DNA of 50,529 bases from Sedimentisphaerales bacterium (GTDB lineage: Bacteria; Planctomycetota; Phycisphaerae; Sedimentisphaerales; SG8-4), in contig JAFGJR010000235.1 of NCBI GenBank assembly GCA_016928975.1, positions 1 to 50,529 of the forward strand, given 5' to 3'. Of the stretch, positions 48,187-50,529 are shown one piece after another; positions within the stretch are counted from its first letter, which is position 1; each line of letters begins with the position of its first letter. A model generated the notes under the pieces. The model searched no databases and was not told the DNA's origin. It saw nothing but the letters and a program-made list of their open reading frames with translations. The position numbers were made by a program, and so were the translations under genes.

Positions 48187-48645
48187 ATGATGCTAACGCG
48201 AATATTGCAGCCAACATGCGTGAGAGTCCCGTTGACGGGCACAGACAAAGAATCGGTGATCGCCGAGTTGGTGGACGTTCTTGACGAAAGCGGCCTGCTC
48301 CAGAACAAGCAGGCGGCCCTGGATGCCGTCTTTGCGAGGGAACGTACCCGCAGCACGGGGATCGGCTCGGGCATCGCCATTCCCCACGGCAAGACCGACG
48401 CGGTCCGGGAGCTTGTCATGGCCCTGGGGATCGCCCGCCAGCCTGTGGACTTCGACAGCGTCGACAAGAAGCCCGTGTCCATCGTTATCCTGCTGGTCTC
48501 GCCGCTTGACCAGACGGGGCCTCATATCCAGGCCCTGGCACGGATCAGCCGGCTCATGCTTGACCACGAATTCAAGGACGCGTTGGAGAAGGCGCAGTCG
48601 GCCGAAGCGGCCTATCAGCTCCTCAGCGAGCGCGAGAACGAGTAG
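48187..48645 (+). CDS. PTS IIA domain protein (PtsN/fructose-type)
   Basis: A 152-aa single EIIA domain of the fructose/nitrogen (PtsN) type. VIAELVDVLDESGLL starts the fold; GIGSGIAIPHGKTDAVREL carries the phospho-accepting His. The rest, VDFDSVDKKPVSIVILLVSP and HIQALARISRLMLDHEF, is family-typical. No IIB, IIC or HPr genes are adjacent, so a regulatory role rather than sugar uptake is likely. The ATG at 48187 (or 48190) is weakly provided with a ribosome site; the frame is open to an ATG at 48145, also downstream of the promoter. Confidence 0.9.
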   Translation: MMLTRILQPTCVRVPLTGTDKESVIAELVDVLDESGLLQNKQAALDAVFARERTRSTGIGSGIAIPHGKTDAVRELVMALGIARQPVDFDSVDKKPVSIVILLVSPLDQTGPHIQALARISRLMLDHEFKDALEKAQSAEAAYQLLSERENE

Positions 48646-48646
48646 G

Positions 48647-50529
48647 CTAACTCTTCTCCCAGAGCACGAGCCCGTGTTCATAGGGGCTCACCTGATCGCG
48701 ATGGTTTGGCAAGACCCTGACGGCGACGCCGTGTTGTCCAGTCGTGTGACAGGCCATCCGCCCCGCGAACCAATGCTCGTCGTCCTGGCCGGTTTTCTTC
48801 TCGTGCACCATCTGGACGGTGCTGCCCTCGCGGATATGTCCCCATGAGTCGGTCGGGCCGTGATAGAGCTCCACACACACGTCCTGCGGCTGCATGCGCC
48901 CGAGCTTGATGAGCGCCCGGATGGTGAGTTCCGAGCCGACTTTCAGTTGCCGCTGGCGAGGATTGAGCGGCTCGCCGTCCTCCCCGTTGCCCGCGCCCAT
49001 GACGACCTCACAGACGGCGAACTCAGACCACGCAGTTCGAATCTCCGACTTCCATCGCGCCAACGCCTTGGCCCGGGTCATCGCGTCGTCCGTCAGATAG
49101 CGGTATCGCGTGGCGGATGGATTGTAGAACCGTCGGGAGTACTCCCCGAGCATCCGGTGTGTGTTGAACTGGGGAGCTACTGACTTGATCGACTCTCGCA
49201 TCTTCTCGATCCATTTGCGCGGCAGGTGGCCGGCCGATCGTGCAAAGAACAAGGGCACGACCTCGTTTTCCAGCACGCTGTACAGCGCCTGGCCTTCAAC
49301 GGCGTCCTGATACGCGGGATCGTCGTAGCATTCACCGCCACCGATGACCCAACCGTTTTCCGAGTTGTGGCCTTCGCACCACCATCCGTCGAGCGTGCTG
49401 AGGTTGATGATCCCGTTGGCCCCGGCCTTCATGCCGCTGGTGCCACTGGCCTCCATCGGCCGGCGCGGGTTGTTCAGCCAGACGTCAACGCCGCGCACGA
49501 GGACGCGGGCCAGATCGATATCGTAATCCTCCAGGAAGATGATCCGCCGCCGCACCGCCTCCTGGGACGCGAAATGGATGATGTGGCGGATGATTTCCTT
49601 GCCACCGTCATCCTTCGGGTGGGCTTTTCCGGCGAAGATGATCTGAACCGGTTGCTCCGGGTTGTTGACCAGTGCGGCCAGACGCTCCGCATCCCGAAGG
49701 AGTAGATCGCCCCGCTTATAGGCCACGAATCGCCGCGCAAAGCCAATCGTCAATGCCTCGGGATCCAGCGCCTCCTCCGCCTGCTTCAACTCGCCCAGAC
49801 ACGTGCCGCGACGCTGCATCTGCGCGACCAGGCGCCTTCTCGCAAAGACGATCAACTGCTCTTTGCAGCGCCGGTGCGCGCTCCACAGCTCCTCGTCGGG
49901 AATCTGGTCCACATGGTCCCACACGGACTTGTCGAACGTCGTCTGGCTCCAGGCAGGTCCCAGGTACCTATCGTACAAAGCGGCCATCTCGTCCGCCAGC
50001 CAGGTCTTGAGGTGAATGCCGTTCGTGATCGACGTGATCGGCACTTCGTTCGTAGGCAAGCCGGGCCATAGCGAACCCCACACCTCACGAGAGGTATGCC
50101 CGTGCAGTCTGCTGACGCCGTTGAGATAGCTGCTGAGCCGGATTGCCAGGACCGCCATCTTGAACGGCTCGTTCTCGTCGTCGGGCAGGATCCTGCCCAA
50201 TGACAGGAAGTGACGCCGGTTGATGCCCAGGTGCGGGAAGTAGCTGCCGAAGTATTTGTCCATGAGATCGACGCTGAACTCGTCGAGGCCGGCCTTGACA
50301 AGCGTGTGCGTCGTGAATACGTTGCCGGCCCTGGTGGCCTCGACGGCTTCGTCGAAGGTCATGCTCGTGGTCGTCCGCAATTGCCGGACGCGCTCCAGGG
50401 CCATGAAAGCCGCATGTCCCTCATTCATGTGGCAGACGGTTGGCGTAATACCCATCGCCGCCAGGGCCTTCAAGCCCCCGATTCCCAGCAGAATCTCCTG
50501 GCGGATGCGCAGCTCGCGGTCGCCGCCGT
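48647..50529 (-). CDS. Alpha-glucan (glycogen) phosphorylase, 5' part missing
   Basis: At least 627 residues of a GT35 phosphorylase; the reading frame continues to the right edge with GGDRELRIRQEILLGIGGLK, the family's N-terminal segment, so the start is outside. It releases glucose-1-phosphate from glycogen or maltodextrin. Visible motifs: HMNEGHAAF, VFTTHTLVKAGLDEFS, TSITNGIHLKTWLADEM, FAGKAHPKDDGGKEI, and EASGTSGMKAGANG with the PLP-binding Lys. The C-terminal part (QRQLKVGSELTIRALIKLG and later) is the extension of the short DUF3417-less bacterial type. The stop lies 1 nt after the neighbouring gene's stop, convergent. Confidence 0.95.
   Translation of the reverse strand, partial: GGDRELRIRQEILLGIGGLKALAAMGITPTVCHMNEGHAAFMALERVRQLRTTTSMTFDEAVEATRAGNVFTTHTLVKAGLDEFSVDLMDKYFGSYFPHLGINRRHFLSLGRILPDDENEPFKMAVLAIRLSSYLNGVSRLHGHTSREVWGSLWPGLPTNEVPITSITNGIHLKTWLADEMAALYDRYLGPAWSQTTFDKSVWDHVDQIPDEELWSAHRRCKEQLIVFARRRLVAQMQRRGTCLGELKQAEEALDPEALTIGFARRFVAYKRGDLLLRDAERLAALVNNPEQPVQIIFAGKAHPKDDGGKEIIRHIIHFASQEAVRRRIIFLEDYDIDLARVLVRGVDVWLNNPRRPMEASGTSGMKAGANGIINLSTLDGWWCEGHNSENGWVIGGGECYDDPAYQDAVEGQALYSVLENEVVPLFFARSAGHLPRKWIEKMRESIKSVAPQFNTHRMLGEYSRRFYNPSATRYRYLTDDAMTRAKALARWKSEIRTAWSEFAVCEVVMGAGNGEDGEPLNPRQRQLKVGSELTIRALIKLGRMQPQDVCVELYHGPTDSWGHIREGSTVQMVHEKKTGQDDEHWFAGRMACHTTGQHGVAVRVLPNHRDQVSPYEHGLVLWEKS

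Noticed and set aside
1..50529. CRISPR arrays, tRNA or rRNA genes
   Set aside because: No regularly spaced direct repeats of CRISPR type and no cloverleaf or rRNA segments were noticed; short tRNAs could still be missed by eye.

Overview
The window is GC-rich, densely coded DNA from a free-living bacterium, most likely a planctomycete (Phycisphaerae/Sedimentisphaerales type). This rests on several traits seen together: three DUF1559-like pseudopilin proteins, TAT-exported Gfo/Idh/MocA oxidoreductases and TIM-barrel isomerases, an ECF sigma/anti-sigma pair with a long extracytoplasmic domain, large secreted jelly-roll proteins with a DDFESY motif, and a PadR/permease-prefix pair. The lineage is inferred; there is no rRNA or other phylogenetic marker, and no tRNA, CRISPR array or insertion sequence was seen.

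Layout. 0.36-6.2 kb: TAT oxidoreductase, DUF1003 protein, CBM9-like protein, DUF1579 lipoprotein, isoprenylcysteine-methyltransferase-like membrane protein, PadR regulator with its membrane partner. 6.3-8.9 kb: a mosaic of MBL hydrolase, a DUF434 gene carrying a 63-bp heptamer repeat, a ParE-type toxin-antitoxin pair and a second, truncated DUF434 copy. 8.9-13.1 kb: VOC protein, secreted Ntn hydrolase, HAD phosphatase, ECF sigma/anti-sigma. 13.2-14.9 kb: a lower-GC SIR2-like (DUF4917) gene, a TerC remnant and another heptamer element. 14.9-21.1 kb: DUF2905, PolX, SGNH-like secreted protein, CorA-like channel, acyl-CoA synthetase. 21.25-26.9 kb: a co-directional sugar-modifying cluster (Gfo/Idh/MocA, TIM-barrel isomerase, PqaA-like hydrolase, Zn-dehydrogenase, SDR). 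26.9-30.4 kb: small Cys protein, pseudopilin, small membrane ORFs, serine hydrolase. 30.6-40.3 kb: membrane-anchored BRCT-like protein, NnrE, SurE-ACT-PFL operon, two pseudopilins, GpmA, a second small Cys protein, HisF. 40.7-44.6 kb: tandem paralogous secreted proteins. 44.6-50.5 kb: an 840-nt non-coding stretch, a B12-binding-fold protein, CimA, a PTS IIA-type protein and the 3' part of glycogen phosphorylase.

The most unusual material is (i) a family of heptamer-repeat elements, three arranged as inverted arrays between genes and one inserted in frame in a coding region with exactly nine 7-mers (21 codons); (ii) two small paralogous HLCY...CxxCGR proteins about 12 kb apart; (iii) a membrane/coiled-coil protein ending in a BRCT-like domain; (iv) a stand-alone SIR2-like protein beside decayed genes; and (v) two genes (polX, nnrE) whose -10 boxes lie 7 nt before the start codon, predicting leaderless mRNAs. 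Sigma-70-like promoters with good spacing can be read in front of several housekeeping genes.
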